Positions 16,725 through 25,703 of a stretch of DNA of 38,274 bases are shown here, piece by piece. Location: positions 1-38,274 of the forward strand of contig JBOIBN010000018.1 in assembly GCA_050739575.1 (NCBI GenBank). Reading direction: 5' to 3'. The stretch's first letter is position 1; the number at the start of each line of letters is the position of its first letter. The notes below the pieces were generated by a model that saw nothing but the letters and a program-made list of their open reading frames with translations, had not been told where the DNA came from and made no database searches. A program made the translations under genes and the position numbers. The stretch comes from JBOIBN01 sp050739575 (lineage in GTDB: Bacteria > Pseudomonadota > Gammaproteobacteria > JAKDMP01).

Positions 16725-17632
16725 ACTACGCCGCGGTCGAACAATGGCTGCGGGAACTCCAGCAGACGCTCTGCACGCAGCTCGTCCGCGCCGGAAACGA
16801 AAGCGACTTCCGTGAAGACAGCTGGCAACGGCCTGGCGGCGGAGGCGGCATAAGCCGCGTGCTCGAAGACGGCATCGTGATCGAAAAGGCGGCCGTTAAC
16901 TTCTCCGCGGTCGCCGGCGCCGAACTGCCGCCCGCCGCGAGCGCGGCAAGACCGGCGCTGGCCGGACGCAGCTTCAGCGCCGCCGGTGTCTCGGTAATCG
17001 TGCACCCGCGCAATCCCTATGCGCCGACCTCGCACTTCAACCTGCGTTACTTCACCGCCGAAAAGCCGGGCGAGCCCCTCGTCTGGTGGTTCGGCGGCGG
17101 CTTCGATCTCACGCCGTATTACGGCTTCGAGGACGACTGCGTACATTGGCACGGCGTCGCCCGCGACGCCTGCACGCCGTTCGGCGGCGATCTCTATTCA
17201 CGCTTCAAGCGTTGGTGCGACGAGTATTTTTTCGTTCGCCACCGCAGCGAGGCCCGCGGTATCGGCGGACTTTTCTTCGACGACTACGATGCCGGCGGCG
17301 ACTTCGAACGCGCCTTCGCCTTCGCGCGCAGCATCGGCGAGCATTATCCGAAGGCGTATCTGCCGATCCTCGAACGGCACAGGCATCATCCCTGGGGCGA
17401 ATGCGAGCGCGAGTTCCAGCTCTATCGCCGTGGCCGCTACGTCGAGTTCAATCTCGTTTACGATCGAGGCACGCTGTTCGGCCTGCAATCGGGCGGCCGC
17501 AGCGAATCCATCCTTGCCTCGCTGCCGCCCGAGGTCCGGTTCCGCTACGACTGGCATCCTGCACCGGGCACACCCGAAGCCCGGCTTACTGACTACTTCC
17601 TCCAGCCGCGCAACTGGCTGCAGCCCGAGTGA
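16721..17632 (+). CDS. hemF: Oxygen-dependent coproporphyrinogen III oxidase
   Basis: Aerobic oxidative decarboxylation of coproporphyrinogen III to protoporphyrinogen IX in heme synthesis; 303 aa (E. coli 299). Family blocks: GGGGISRVLEDG, VHPRNPYAPTSHFNLRYF, VWWFGGGFDLTPYYGFEDD, GIGGLFFDDYD and GRYVEFNLVYDRGTLFGLQSGGR (the last read as overlapping shorter blocks). The ATG overlaps the tsaC stop, so translation is probably coupled. Its presence implies an organism that makes heme with oxygen. Confidence 0.97.
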   Translation: MNYAAVEQWLRELQQTLCTQLVRAGNESDFREDSWQRPGGGGGISRVLEDGIVIEKAAVNFSAVAGAELPPAASAARPALAGRSFSAAGVSVIVHPRNPYAPTSHFNLRYFTAEKPGEPLVWWFGGGFDLTPYYGFEDDCVHWHGVARDACTPFGGDLYSRFKRWCDEYFFVRHRSEARGIGGLFFDDYDAGGDFERAFAFARSIGEHYPKAYLPILERHRHHPWGECEREFQLYRRGRYVEFNLVYDRGTLFGLQSGGRSESILASLPPEVRFRYDWHPAPGTPEARLTDYFLQPRNWLQPE

Positions 17633-17997
17633 CGGGGCTGCCTGTGGCCGAGGTGGAAAGCGGAAATCTTTATGCCGGGATTCCCGAGGAATTGCCGGAA
17701 GAAATCACGGAAGTGCTGATGTGCGGCACCGGCGTCAAGATCGAGCGCATCGTCTCGAAGGGACAGCGTTCCGAACCCGGCTTCTGGTACGACCAGGAGC
17801 AGAACGAATGGGTGGTGCTGATCCGGGGCGAAGCCGAACTGCGATTCGAGGACGGCAACCGATCCGTTCGCCTGACCGCGGGCATGCACGTCAACATCCC
17901 TGCCCATACAAGGCACCGCGTCGAGTGGACGAAACAAGACGAGGTGACAATATGGCTCGCCGTGTTTTATCAGAACCTGCCTCAAAATGCCCCGTGA
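17629..17997 (+). CDS. Small cupin-domain protein
   Basis: A 122-residue single-domain cupin. Motif 1 is partial (ERIVSKGQRSEPGFWYDQEQNEWVVLIRGEAELRF, read in parts), and motif 2 is GMHVNIPAHTRHRVEW with a metal-type His pair. Substrate and role are unknown. The GTG at 17629 overlaps the hemF stop (GTGA), suggesting cotranscription with tsaC-hemF; a GTG at 17644 is an alternative start. It is the last gene before a 329-bp gap. Confidence 0.82.
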   Translation: MTGLPVAEVESGNLYAGIPEELPEEITEVLMCGTGVKIERIVSKGQRSEPGFWYDQEQNEWVVLIRGEAELRFEDGNRSVRLTAGMHVNIPAHTRHRVEWTKQDEVTIWLAVFYQNLPQNAP

Positions 17998-18326
17998 GCG
18001 CGGCGGAACCGATTTCGTCCGTGCGCGTAGCGAGGAGCGCAGCTTGTGATTCCTGAACTACAACCGGAGCATCTGTCCGTTACGTTGTAGCGGGTCGGCA
18101 TAGACGGTTTTTGATTAAATGTCATTCATCATCGGACGAGAAGGCCGGGCTCCGGAAAAACCGTTCGCCCGGGTCTCGCCGGCTTTTAGCCGGTACTGCG
18201 GAGGCCGCGTACCGCATTCTTTCCCTGCGGCGGGCGCTTGACTGGCGCGCCGCTGGCCGCCGTGCTACAACTATTGGCCGGATTCCGGTATCGTGGCTGC
18301 AAGGCGGCCTCTTCAAGGAGCGAACC
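17998..18326 (+). other. Intergenic region upstream of fadL
   Basis: I see no gene here; the open frame running into fadL has no protein-like composition. The stretch holds a 7-bp inverted repeat CTACAAC/GTTGTAG (18058-18064 and 18084-18090), an AT-rich patch at about 18107-18128, a short hairpin CCGGC-TTTTA-GCCGG (18179-18193), and near the gene TTGACT (18238-18243) and TGCTACAAC (18263-18271, extended -10-like). The last two are 22 nt apart, too far for one standard promoter. AAGGAG at 18315-18320 is the fadL ribosome binding site. Confidence 0.5.
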
Positions 18327-19670
18327 ATGTGCAAAATCCAAATGTGGGCGATTCTGCTGGCAGCGGGAGCCGCCACTACCCTGCCACTGACGGCGCAAGC
18401 CGGCGGCTTTCAGCTCAACGAACAGAGCGCCGCGAGCATGGCGCGCGCCAACGCCGGCGCGGCAAGCGCCAATACCGACGCCTCGGCGGTGTTCTATAAC
18501 CCCGCGCTGCTTACTGAACTCAAAAGCATACAGTTCATCATTGGCGGGACCAACTACAAAGTCCGCGGCGAGTTCTCCAAGTTCAGCGCCACCGATGCCG
18601 CGGGCCAACCGCTCTCGGGCGGCAACGGCGGTAATTTCGGCGATCACAACAGCCTCGGAGCGGGCATGACCCCGGCCATCTCCTTCGCCGCCCCGCTCAA
18701 CGACCGCACCGTGTTCGGCATCGCGCTCGAGGAACCCTTCGGTCTCACCTCCACCTACGACGGCACGTCGGTGCTGCGTTACCAGGCGCAATACACCTCG
18801 ATCTTTGTGAACAACATTAACCCGACCATCGCGTACAAGGTGAGCGACGACTTTTCCATCGGTTTCGGACTCGACATTGCCAAGGCCGAAGCCAAGCTGA
18901 GCAACCAGATTGATTACGGCGCGGTCTGCTACAGCCAGATCGGCCCGATTACCTGCAATGCGCTGGGACTTTACCCGCAGTCCCACGACGGCTACTTCCA
19001 GGTCGAGGGCTCGGACTGGGCCTACGGCTGGAACGCCGGCGTCGCCTGGCACGAGGGCAACACGACGATTGGCCTCGCCTACCGCAGTCGCCTGTTCTTC
19101 AACCTCAGCGGCACCGCCGAGTTCGACAACGTCCCTTCGGTATTTCAACCATCCGGCGCCTTCGTGGATACCGGTGTGCAGGCCAAGCTCAATCTGCCCG
19201 ACACGTTGGACTTGAGCGCGACCCAGGTGCTGAACAATGCGTGGTCGATTTCCGGAACGCTGCGTTACGTCCGCTGGGGTATCTTCAACAACCTGACCGT
19301 CAACTATGCCAATCCCAATCAGCCGCCGAGCACGCTGACCTTCGACTATCGCAACACCTGGTTCGCAGCGATCGGCGCGGACTGGAAACTCACACCGAGC
19401 TGGACGCTGCACGGCGGCATCGCCTACGACGAGTCGCCCGTCGTCGATGAATACCGCGAGCCGCGACTGCCGGATGCCGACCGACGCTGGCTCGCGGCCG
19501 GGGCGACCTGGGCGCTCAACCCCTCATCCAGCCTGAGCTTCGCCTGGGCGCACCTGTTTATAGGCGATCACGTCCCGATGAACAATACCGGCCCCAGCGG
19601 CAGCACCGTCGTCGGACAATGGTCGGACAACGCGGATCTCTTCAGTCTGCAATATCAATACAGCTTCTGA
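18327..19670 (+). CDS. FadL/TodX-family outer membrane transporter
   Basis: A 447-aa outer-membrane beta-barrel for uptake of long-chain fatty acids or other hydrophobic compounds. A signal peptide (about 1-25, ending LTAQA) is followed by GGFQLNEQSAASMARANAG, the FadL N-terminal hatch signature, then ASAVFYNPALLTEL. The C terminus ends in QYQYSF, with the terminal Phe expected for BAM recognition. The ATG at 18327 was chosen because AAGGAG lies 6 nt before it and the signal peptide starts there. It is convergent with lhr with only 9 bp between stops. No beta-oxidation genes are nearby, so the substrate is open. Confidence 0.92.
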   Translation: MCKIQMWAILLAAGAATTLPLTAQAGGFQLNEQSAASMARANAGAASANTDASAVFYNPALLTELKSIQFIIGGTNYKVRGEFSKFSATDAAGQPLSGGNGGNFGDHNSLGAGMTPAISFAAPLNDRTVFGIALEEPFGLTSTYDGTSVLRYQAQYTSIFVNNINPTIAYKVSDDFSIGFGLDIAKAEAKLSNQIDYGAVCYSQIGPITCNALGLYPQSHDGYFQVEGSDWAYGWNAGVAWHEGNTTIGLAYRSRLFFNLSGTAEFDNVPSVFQPSGAFVDTGVQAKLNLPDTLDLSATQVLNNAWSISGTLRYVRWGIFNNLTVNYANPNQPPSTLTFDYRNTWFAAIGADWKLTPSWTLHGGIAYDESPVVDEYREPRLPDADRRWLAAGATWALNPSSSLSFAWAHLFIGDHVPMNNTGPSGSTVVGQWSDNADLFSLQYQYSF

Positions 19671-19679
19671 TCCAAGACA

Positions 19680-22600
19680 TCAGCGCCCGGCGATGGATAC
19701 GGCGCGCAAACGCGTGCGTGTGTTCGCCTGCGGCCTTCCCTGACCTGCTGCAAGACGCGGCGCGCCGCGCAGACGCGCTTCGAGTGCCGCGCGACGATGT
19801 TCGCCTTCGGGACTGAGCGGTGCATAACGTCCGCGCTCGAGCGCGGCCAGGACACGCCCGTCCGCGAAAATAAGCCGCGCGCCCGGTGCGAGTTTCACAG
19901 ACGGCAGAAAAATCCCGTTCAGACTGGCCGGATCGGCCGCGCAGACAATGCGCTCGCCATCGTCCGCTTCGCGTTCGGCGCGGGCGAGCGGTGCCAAGGC
20001 CTCGGGAAGCGCAAACTGCTCGCCCGCCAACGCGGCGACAAAGCGGCCGCCGCGGATTTCGCCGCGTGCCTCCAGCCGCCAGCAGGCACGCAGCAGTTCA
20101 CGCCAGGGCGGCATGAGCGACTCGCGCGCCGCGAGTGCGCGGAAAATCACGCCGTAGCGCGCGAGCAATACGCGAGCGGAAAACTCAACCCGCTCGAATG
20201 TCCAAGCCGCAGCTTCCGCCGGTCGCGGCAGCAAACCGAAGCGCCCGCCGCCGGCGAGTTGCTCTGGCCGGCGCCGATGGGCCGGACGCATCAGCCAACG
20301 CAAAGCAGCGGCGTGATCGGCGCTCACGCGGCCCGCCCGCATCAGCGTCGTCAAGGCTTCTTCCAGCACCGATGGCAAAAGTGCGGTCGCCTCTAAAAGA
20401 TCCTGCCAGAACAGGGCGCCGCGCCCGGCAAGCGCCGCCTCTACCGCCCGCGGCGCGGCATCGGTCGGCAGCGGCGCCGGGCCGGCGGCCACGAGCCACT
20501 GTCCGAGTGTCGCACGCGAAGCGAAGGCGAGCGGCACTTGGGCGAGACTGCCCGCTCGCGCCGCACCCAAGGCGGGCGCAAGGCGCGCCCAGATGTAGCG
20601 GCCGCCGGCGACGAGCGCGTCGAGTTCCTCACGCCGGTATTCCGCGAGTCGCGCGGGCAGAATCTCGCTTTCCCACAGACCGGCTGGCAGCGCAAACCCA
20701 GCGAGGCGTTCGAGGACGCCCGCCAGTGCTTCGGTGCCACGACTCTCGCCGCCGATGCCCTGCCAGTCGAGAACGAAACGCTGGAATGCACTCGGCGACA
20801 CCGGCCTCGCCTCGCGCCGCCGCCGTTCCATCTGGAAGCGCGCGAGCCGCGCCGCAAGATGACGATCGCACCAGCTTTCACCCGTCGCGGCTGGATCGAA
20901 ATGCCCGCGCATGATGCCGCCCCCGGCTTCGAGAACAATCAGTGACGCCTCGATCCGCTCCGGCGTCAATCCCAGAGGTTTGGCCAAAACTTCGGCGGTG
21001 GTCGGGCCAAGTCCCTCGAGCCGCGAACGTAGCAGCGCGCGCAAGGCTTCGTCGGCTTCGAGTGTGCCGACTGCCGGCAGCATGATCGGCGGCTCGAAAC
21101 GCGCCTGCGGAAACACGGCCAGAAGTTCGGGCAGGCGTTCGGCGGCAACCCAGAGCGTCTCGGCGTCCGGCGTTTCGAACACGGCGGCGCGGCCGGCAGC
21201 GGCGAGTTCGACGAATGCCTGCTCCGCGTCGGCAGCATTTCCTTCGGCCGCGGTGACGAAGCCGAGAATCGCCAGCGCATCGGCCAGATCCTCCGCCGAA
21301 CGCATCTCGGGCCAGGCCTCGGCACGCAGTCGCGCGAGTGCGGCCGGTTCGGGTGCGGTAAGCGACTCGGCCCATAGACCGGCGCGCTCCGGGGCAATCG
21401 CGCGCGTGCGCCGTTCTTCGGCCGCGCCGTCGTCGAGGAAGGCCCACGGCCGCGCGTTCGCAATGCCGCGAGCAAGCGGCGAAGGTTCGGGCAGATCGCG
21501 CGTGACTATCTCGATCACGCCCGCCTCGCGCGCGGCGAGCAAGGCCTCCAGTCCATCCGTATCCATCAGTTCGTCGAGGCATTCTGTCATCGTCTGCGCG
21601 ACCAGCGGATGATCCGGCACCTCGCGCTCGCCCGCGAGATTGTCTTGGCAGGCGAGTTGGTCGGGGAATACCAGCGCAATCAGGTCTTCGGCATCGGCGC
21701 GCTGAAACGGCGCCGGCACACGCTTGCCGCCGCGCCGCCGCGCGAGCGCGAGCGCCGTCGCGCCCACCCAACGCCACCGCGCCGGGAACATCGGCGCGGC
21801 AAGCACCGCCTGCGCGAGCAGGGCGCGGGCATCGCGAGCCTTGACGTAATCCGCCACCTCGGCCAGTGGGAAGCTGTGCGTCGCGCCCAGCGAAAGAACG
21901 AGCGCATTGTCGTCGGCCGCGGCTTGCAACTCGAAATTGAAGCGCCGGCAAAAGCGCTTGCGCAAGGTCAGTCCGAGCGCGCGGTTGATGCGAATGCCGA
22001 GTGGGGAATGGATGACCAGATGCTGATCGCCGACCTCGTCGAAGAAGCGCTCGAAAATCAGCCGGTCCGCGTTCGGCAGGCAGCCGAGCGCGTTCATGCC
22101 CTCGGCGAGATATTCGGCGAGCGCGCGCGCGGCTTCCTGTGGAACGCCGGGAATGCGCCCGAGCTGCGCGGCGAGTATTTCGGCGTCGCCGTTTTGCGCA
22201 AGCGTTGCCTCCGCCGCGGCGTAGAGCCGCGAGACAGCGGCCGACAACTCGCGGCTGCGCCCCGGCGCCTCGCCGAACCAGAACGGAATCGTCGGCGGCG
22301 CGCCCTCGGCGTCCTCGGCGTACACGGTGCCCTGCTCCACCTTGCGCACGCGGTAGGAACGGTTGCCGAGCTGGAAAATGTCGCCGGCGATGAACTCGAA
22401 GGCGAAGTCCTCGCCCACGGTTCCAACCGTGAAATTCTCCGGCAGGAGACGCACGTCGTAGTCGAAGCGGTCGGGGATGACGCCGCCGTTCTCGAGCGCG
22501 AAGCGGCGCGCGCCGCGCCGTGCCCGCAGCATCCCGCCGGCGCGGTCGAAGGCAAGATGCGCAAGCCGGCGTCCGCGGCGCGTGGTGAAGCCGCGGGCGA

Positions 22601-23969
22601 GCATCTCGACGACTTCCGTAAACGCTGCCCGCGAGAGTTCGCGGTAGGGCCAGGCGCGCGCGAAAGCGGCGTGAAGATCGGCGAGCGCGCATTCGCCGGC
22701 GGCCGCCGTCTCGGCGACGATTTGCTGGGCGAGCACGTCGCGCGCGCCGGGCGGAATCGAAATCTCTTCCAGTTCGCCGCGCGCCACGGCGTCGAGCAGC
22801 GCCGTGCATTCGTGCAAATCATCGCGCGACAGCGGAAACAGCCGTCCCTTGGGCACGGCGTCGAGGCGGTGGCCGGCGCGGCCCACACGCTGCACGAGCG
22901 TCGCGATTACACGCGGCGAACCGAGCTGGCAGACGAGATCCACCTCGCCGATGTCTATGCCGAGTTCGAGCGAGGCGGTCGCGACCAGCACCGGCAATTC
23001 GCCGGCCTTGAGCCGCGTCTCGGCGCGCTCGCGCTCGGTGCGCGAGAGACTGCCGTGATGCACCGCGACCGCTTCCGTCCCGAGGCGCTCAGCGAGATGC
23101 CGCCCGACGCGCTCGGCAAGCCGACGGGTGTTGACGAAGACGAGCGTCGCGCGTTCGGCTTGCGCGAGCGCAGCTAGGCGATCGTAGATTTCGCTCCAGA
23201 CCTCGGCGGTGAGAACCGTCGCGAGCGGCGAGGACGGGATTTCCAGCGCGAGATCGAGCCGACGCCCATGCCCAAGATCCACAATCCGCGGCAGCTCACG
23301 TCCGGCGCCGACGAGAAAACGGCCCATGCGTTCGATCGGGCGCTGCGTGGCCGAAAGTCCGATGCGCTGCAAAGGACGCCCAGTGAGCGCGGCGAGCCGT
23401 TCCAGCGAAAGCGCGAGATGCGCGCCGCGCTTGGTGCCGGCGACGGCGTGCAGTTCGTCCACGATCACCGTTTCCACCGGCGCGAGCAACCGCCGACCGC
23501 TCTCCGAGGTCAGAAGCAGGTACAGCGATTCGGGTGTCGTGACGAGAATATGCGGCGGGCGACGGCGCATGCGCTCGCGTGCGGAAGCCGGCGTATCGCC
23601 GGTGCGCACTGCCGCTTCGATCGCCTCACCAAACGGTCCCAGACGCTGCTGGATCGCGGCTAGGGGTTCTTCCAGGTTGCGGCGGATGTCGTTCGAAAGC
23701 GCCTTGAGCGGCGACACGTAAAGCACGCGGCAGCCGGGGGCGAGACTTCCTCGTTCGGCCGCGCGTGCGAGGCCGTCGAGCGCCCATAGAAAGGCGGCAA
23801 AGGTCTTGCCCGCGCCGGTCGGCGCCGCCACCAGGACGTCGCCGCCGCCTGCGATTGCCGGCCACGCGGCGCGCTGCACCGCGGTCGGCCCGGCGAAGGT
23901 TTCGGCAAACCAGCCGGCAACGGCGGGGGTGAAGTTCGCGAGCGCGGAATCAGCCGAGTGGGTGTTCAT
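19680..23969 (-). CDS. lhr: Lhr-type large SF2 DNA helicase
   Basis: A 1429-aa ATP-dependent 3'-5' helicase of the long Lhr class, implicated in DNA repair. RecA1 has Walker A APTGAGKT (about 49-56), TTPESLY and DELH (about 171-174), then LSATQRP. RecA2 has VFVNTRR, TASLELGIDIG and QRVGRAGHR. The winged-helix and Lhr-specific core reach to about residue 850. The long C-terminal part (GLGPTTAEVLAKPLGL onward, ending MEARGEIRGGRF-like LEARGEIRGGRFVAALAG) matches the Lhr C-terminal domain. In E. coli that domain has been reported to carry uracil-DNA glycosylase activity. No metallophosphoesterase partner gene is adjacent. The ATG at 23969 overlaps a short upstream frame; an ATG at 24005 would add 12 residues. 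Confidence 0.94.
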   Translation of the reverse strand: MNTHSADSALANFTPAVAGWFAETFAGPTAVQRAAWPAIAGGGDVLVAAPTGAGKTFAAFLWALDGLARAAERGSLAPGCRVLYVSPLKALSNDIRRNLEEPLAAIQQRLGPFGEAIEAAVRTGDTPASARERMRRRPPHILVTTPESLYLLLTSESGRRLLAPVETVIVDELHAVAGTKRGAHLALSLERLAALTGRPLQRIGLSATQRPIERMGRFLVGAGRELPRIVDLGHGRRLDLALEIPSSPLATVLTAEVWSEIYDRLAALAQAERATLVFVNTRRLAERVGRHLAERLGTEAVAVHHGSLSRTERERAETRLKAGELPVLVATASLELGIDIGEVDLVCQLGSPRVIATLVQRVGRAGHRLDAVPKGRLFPLSRDDLHECTALLDAVARGELEEISIPPGARDVLAQQIVAETAAAGECALADLHAAFARAWPYRELSRAAFTEVVEMLARGFTTRRGRRLAHLAFDRAGGMLRARRGARRFALENGGVIPDRFDYDVRLLPENFTVGTVGEDFAFEFIAGDIFQLGNRSYRVRKVEQGTVYAEDAEGAPPTIPFWFGEAPGRSRELSAAVSRLYAAAEATLAQNGDAEILAAQLGRIPGVPQEAARALAEYLAEGMNALGCLPNADRLIFERFFDEVGDQHLVIHSPLGIRINRALGLTLRKRFCRRFNFELQAAADDNALVLSLGATHSFPLAEVADYVKARDARALLAQAVLAAPMFPARWRWVGATALALARRRGGKRVPAPFQRADAEDLIALVFPDQLACQDNLAGEREVPDHPLVAQTMTECLDELMDTDGLEALLAAREAGVIEIVTRDLPEPSPLARGIANARPWAFLDDGAAEERRTRAIAPERAGLWAESLTAPEPAALARLRAEAWPEMRSAEDLADALAILGFVTAAEGNAADAEQAFVELAAAGRAAVFETPDAETLWVAAERLPELLAVFPQARFEPPIMLPAVGTLEADEALRALLRSRLEGLGPTTAEVLAKPLGLTPERIEASLIVLEAGGGIMRGHFDPAATGESWCDRHLAARLARFQMERRRREARPVSPSAFQRFVLDWQGIGGESRGTEALAGVLERLAGFALPAGLWESEILPARLAEYRREELDALVAGGRYIWARLAPALGAARAGSLAQVPLAFASRATLGQWLVAAGPAPLPTDAAPRAVEAALAGRGALFWQDLLEATALLPSVLEEALTTLMRAGRVSADHAAALRWLMRPAHRRRPEQLAGGGRFGLLPRPAEAAAWTFERVEFSARVLLARYGVIFRALAARESLMPPWRELLRACWRLEARGEIRGGRFVAALAGEQFALPEALAPLARAEREADDGERIVCAADPASLNGIFLPSVKLAPGARLIFADGRVLAALERGRYAPLSPEGEHRRAALEARLRGAPRLAAGQGRPQANTRTRLRAVSIAGR

Positions 23970-24036
23970 GCAGATATTCCGCAAGTGCGACGGTGTTTGT
24001 GGCATTTTCGTAGGCGCGCTTGATGTGTAATTCCAT
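23950..24036 (-). CDS. Possible 28-codon leader peptide overlapping the lhr start
   Basis: An ATG at 24034-24036 opens a 28-codon frame that begins MELHIKRAYENA and stops at 23950-23952, 20 nt inside lhr in another frame. A TAGAAT box ends 7 nt before this ATG, so it could be translated from a leaderless transcript and affect lhr initiation. The first residues resemble the start of YeaO-type DUF488 proteins (IKRAYE), but the similarity does not continue. It may be chance. Confidence 0.25.
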   Translation of the reverse strand: MELHIKRAYENATNTVALAEYLHEHPLG

Positions 24037-24043
24037 GCCCCCG

Positions 24044-24049
24044 ATTCTA
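24044..24049 (-). promoter_or_regulatory. -10 box candidate for lhr
   Basis: On the minus strand TAGAAT (5/6) lies 75 nt before the lhr start and exactly 7 nt before the ATG of the short upstream frame. No -35 is recognisable. The same TAGAAT-to-ATG arrangement occurs at uvrD. Confidence 0.35.
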
Positions 24050-24160
24050 CCCCGCCGCGCAGCTCGGTATCCCCACCCTTGTAAGGCGCCGGCCTTGTCT
24101 TGTCGTCTGGTTTTTCAGCACTCACCAAACCGATGCTACGCGGTCTTGACTCTTGTCTAT

Positions 24161-24673
24161 CTACCCGGCATTCTCCGTACGCTTCGGAAGCTTCCAGTCG
24201 GGCCGGATGAAATGGCAGGTATAGCCGTTCGGATAATTTTCCAGGTAATCCTGATGCTCGGGTTCGGCTTCCCAGAAGTCGCCGGCGGGGACGACTTCGG
24301 TCACGGCCTTGCCGGGCCACAGTCCCGAAGCGTTGATATCGGCAATCGTATCCTCGGCGATCCGCTTTTGTTCGTCGCTGGTGTAGAAGATCGCCGAACG
24401 ATAGCTGGCTCCCATGTCGTTGCCCTGACGGTTTCGCGTGGTCGGATCGTGAATCTGGAAGAAGAATTCCAGCAGCCTGCGGTAACTGATTTTTGCAGGA
24501 TCGAAAACGATTTCGATCGCTTCGGCATGGTTTCCGTGATTGCGGTAGGTGGCGTTGGGCACCTCGCCGCCCGTGTAGCCGACCCGCGTCGAAATCACGC
24601 CCGGCTGGCGGCGAATAAGATCCTGCATGCCCCAAAAGCAGCCGCCGGCAAGAACGGCGCGTTCCTCGCTCAT
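24161..24673 (-). CDS. msrA: Peptide methionine (S)-S-oxide reductase MsrA
   Basis: Reduces the S epimer of methionine sulfoxide in proteins; 170 aa. The catalytic motif GCFWG is at residues 10-14. GVISTRVGYTGG, YRNHGNHAEAIEIVFDP, FFQIHDPTTRNRQGND and YRSAIFY are conserved family blocks. The ATG at 24671-24673 overlaps the msrB stop (ATGA), so msrB-msrA form one coupled unit. The 191 bp after the stop, up to lhr, hold only the lhr leader signals. Confidence 0.96.
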   Translation of the reverse strand: MSEERAVLAGGCFWGMQDLIRRQPGVISTRVGYTGGEVPNATYRNHGNHAEAIEIVFDPAKISYRRLLEFFFQIHDPTTRNRQGNDMGASYRSAIFYTSDEQKRIAEDTIADINASGLWPGKAVTEVVPAGDFWEAEPEHQDYLENYPNGYTCHFIRPDWKLPKRTENAG

Positions 24674-25119
24674 CGGATGTCCTCCACTTGGTCCAGCCAG
24701 GCTCCATAGCCCTCGGCCTCCATGTCGTCACGCGGGATGAAGCGCAGGGAAGCGGAATTGATGCAGTAGCGCAGGCCGCCGCGATCCGCGGGGCCGTCGG
24801 GAAAGACGTGTCCGAGATGGCTGTCGCCATGTGCCGAGCGCACCTCGGTGCGGCTCATGCCGTGCGAATCGTCCCGCAATTCGTTGACGTTGGCGGACTC
24901 GATCGGTTTGGTGAAGCTCGGCCAGCCGCAGCCTGATTCGAATTTGTCGGACGAGGCGAACAGTGGCTCGCCCGAAACGATATCGACATAGATGCCTGGT
25001 TCCTTGTTATGGAGATATTCGCCGGTTCCGGGGCGTTCCGTGGAGCTTTGCTGCGTCACCCGGTATTGTTCCGGGCTCAGGCGCGATAACGCTTCGGGAT
25101 TCCTGGTGTAGGTGGGCAT
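24670..25119 (-). CDS. msrB: Peptide methionine (R)-S-oxide reductase MsrB (zinc-free type)
   Basis: Reduces the R epimer of methionine sulfoxide; 149 aa. SSDKFESGCGWPSF carries the likely resolving Cys and RYCINSASLRF the catalytic Cys. The two CxxC pairs that bind structural zinc in E. coli MsrB are absent: the region usually containing CADCGAHLGHVF reads RSAHGDSHLGHVF. This is the known zinc-less form. The start at 25119 was chosen because AGGAG lies 7 nt upstream; a longer frame reaching 25284 has no MsrB-like sequence. It is first in the msrBA operon. Confidence 0.95.
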   Translation of the reverse strand: MPTYTRNPEALSRLSPEQYRVTQQSSTERPGTGEYLHNKEPGIYVDIVSGEPLFASSDKFESGCGWPSFTKPIESANVNELRDDSHGMSRTEVRSAHGDSHLGHVFPDGPADRGGLRYCINSASLRFIPRDDMEAEGYGAWLDQVEDIR

Positions 25120-25241
25120 ATTGAATCTCCTGTCGGGCATTTCTTGCAGGACTAAAGATGGTGATCGCCACGGCCATTTCAAGCGCGGCGTGCCCCGGCG
25201 TGCAACTCCATGCCCCGATATTACGCCTTGGGGAAACCATA

Positions 25242-25271
25242 TTCCAAATCGGGTCCGGACACCGCTACACT
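25242..25271 (+). promoter_or_regulatory. Candidate promoter for the MAPEG-flavoprotein pair
   Basis: TTCCAA (25242-25247, 3/6) and TACACT (25266-25271, 4/6) are 18 nt apart, 34 bp before the MAPEG ATG in the msrB-divergent gap. The match is modest. Confidence 0.3.
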
Positions 25272-25304
25272 GGAACGGCAACATACCCCAACGGAGCCCC
25301 GCTC

Positions 25305-25703
25305 ATGCCGTTCGAGCTGTACATGCTGGCCGCGGCCACGCTGCTTTTCCTGCTCGCCTTCATTCCCGGCTCGCTTTACAAGGCGCGGGCCTATGGCGGC
25401 TTGCCCTGGCTCGCCTCCAATCGCGACACGACCGATCGCGCGCCGCTTACCGGCGCGGCCGGACGCGCGGAACGTGCCCACGCCAATCTCAAGGAGAACT
25501 ACCCCGCCTTCGTCGCCGCCGTGTTGATCCTCGCGTACAGCGGGCACACCGAGTTGGGAACGGCAGTCGCGAGCGCGGTGTTCGTCGGCGCGCGTCTCCT
25601 CTACATCGGCGCCTATATCGGCGGCAACCAACCTCTACGCACCCTGCTGTGGGCGCTCGGCTGGGCGAGCACGATCTACATTCTCGCCGTCGCAGTTTTC
25701 TGA
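25305..25703 (+). CDS. MAPEG-family membrane protein
   Basis: A 132-residue integral membrane protein with four hydrophobic segments (about 3-23, 65-84, 87-105 and 112-131). It has the MAPEG (membrane-associated eicosanoid/glutathione metabolism) layout: GRAERAHANLKENYPAFVA after the first loop and ARLLYIGAYIGGNQPLRTLLW near the end (quoted in parts). Bacterial members may be glutathione-dependent peroxidases or transferases, but most are uncharacterised. ATG at 25305, with ACGGAG upstream. The next gene's ATG directly follows this stop. Confidence 0.85.
   Translation: MPFELYMLAAATLLFLLAFIPGSLYKARAYGGLPWLASNRDTTDRAPLTGAAGRAERAHANLKENYPAFVAAVLILAYSGHTELGTAVASAVFVGARLLYIGAYIGGNQPLRTLLWALGWASTIYILAVAVF

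Noticed and set aside
24061..24125. AAGGC/GCCTT hairpin with a later T-run between msrA and lhr as a terminator
   Set aside because: The T-run lies too far from the stem and on the strand opposite to both genes.
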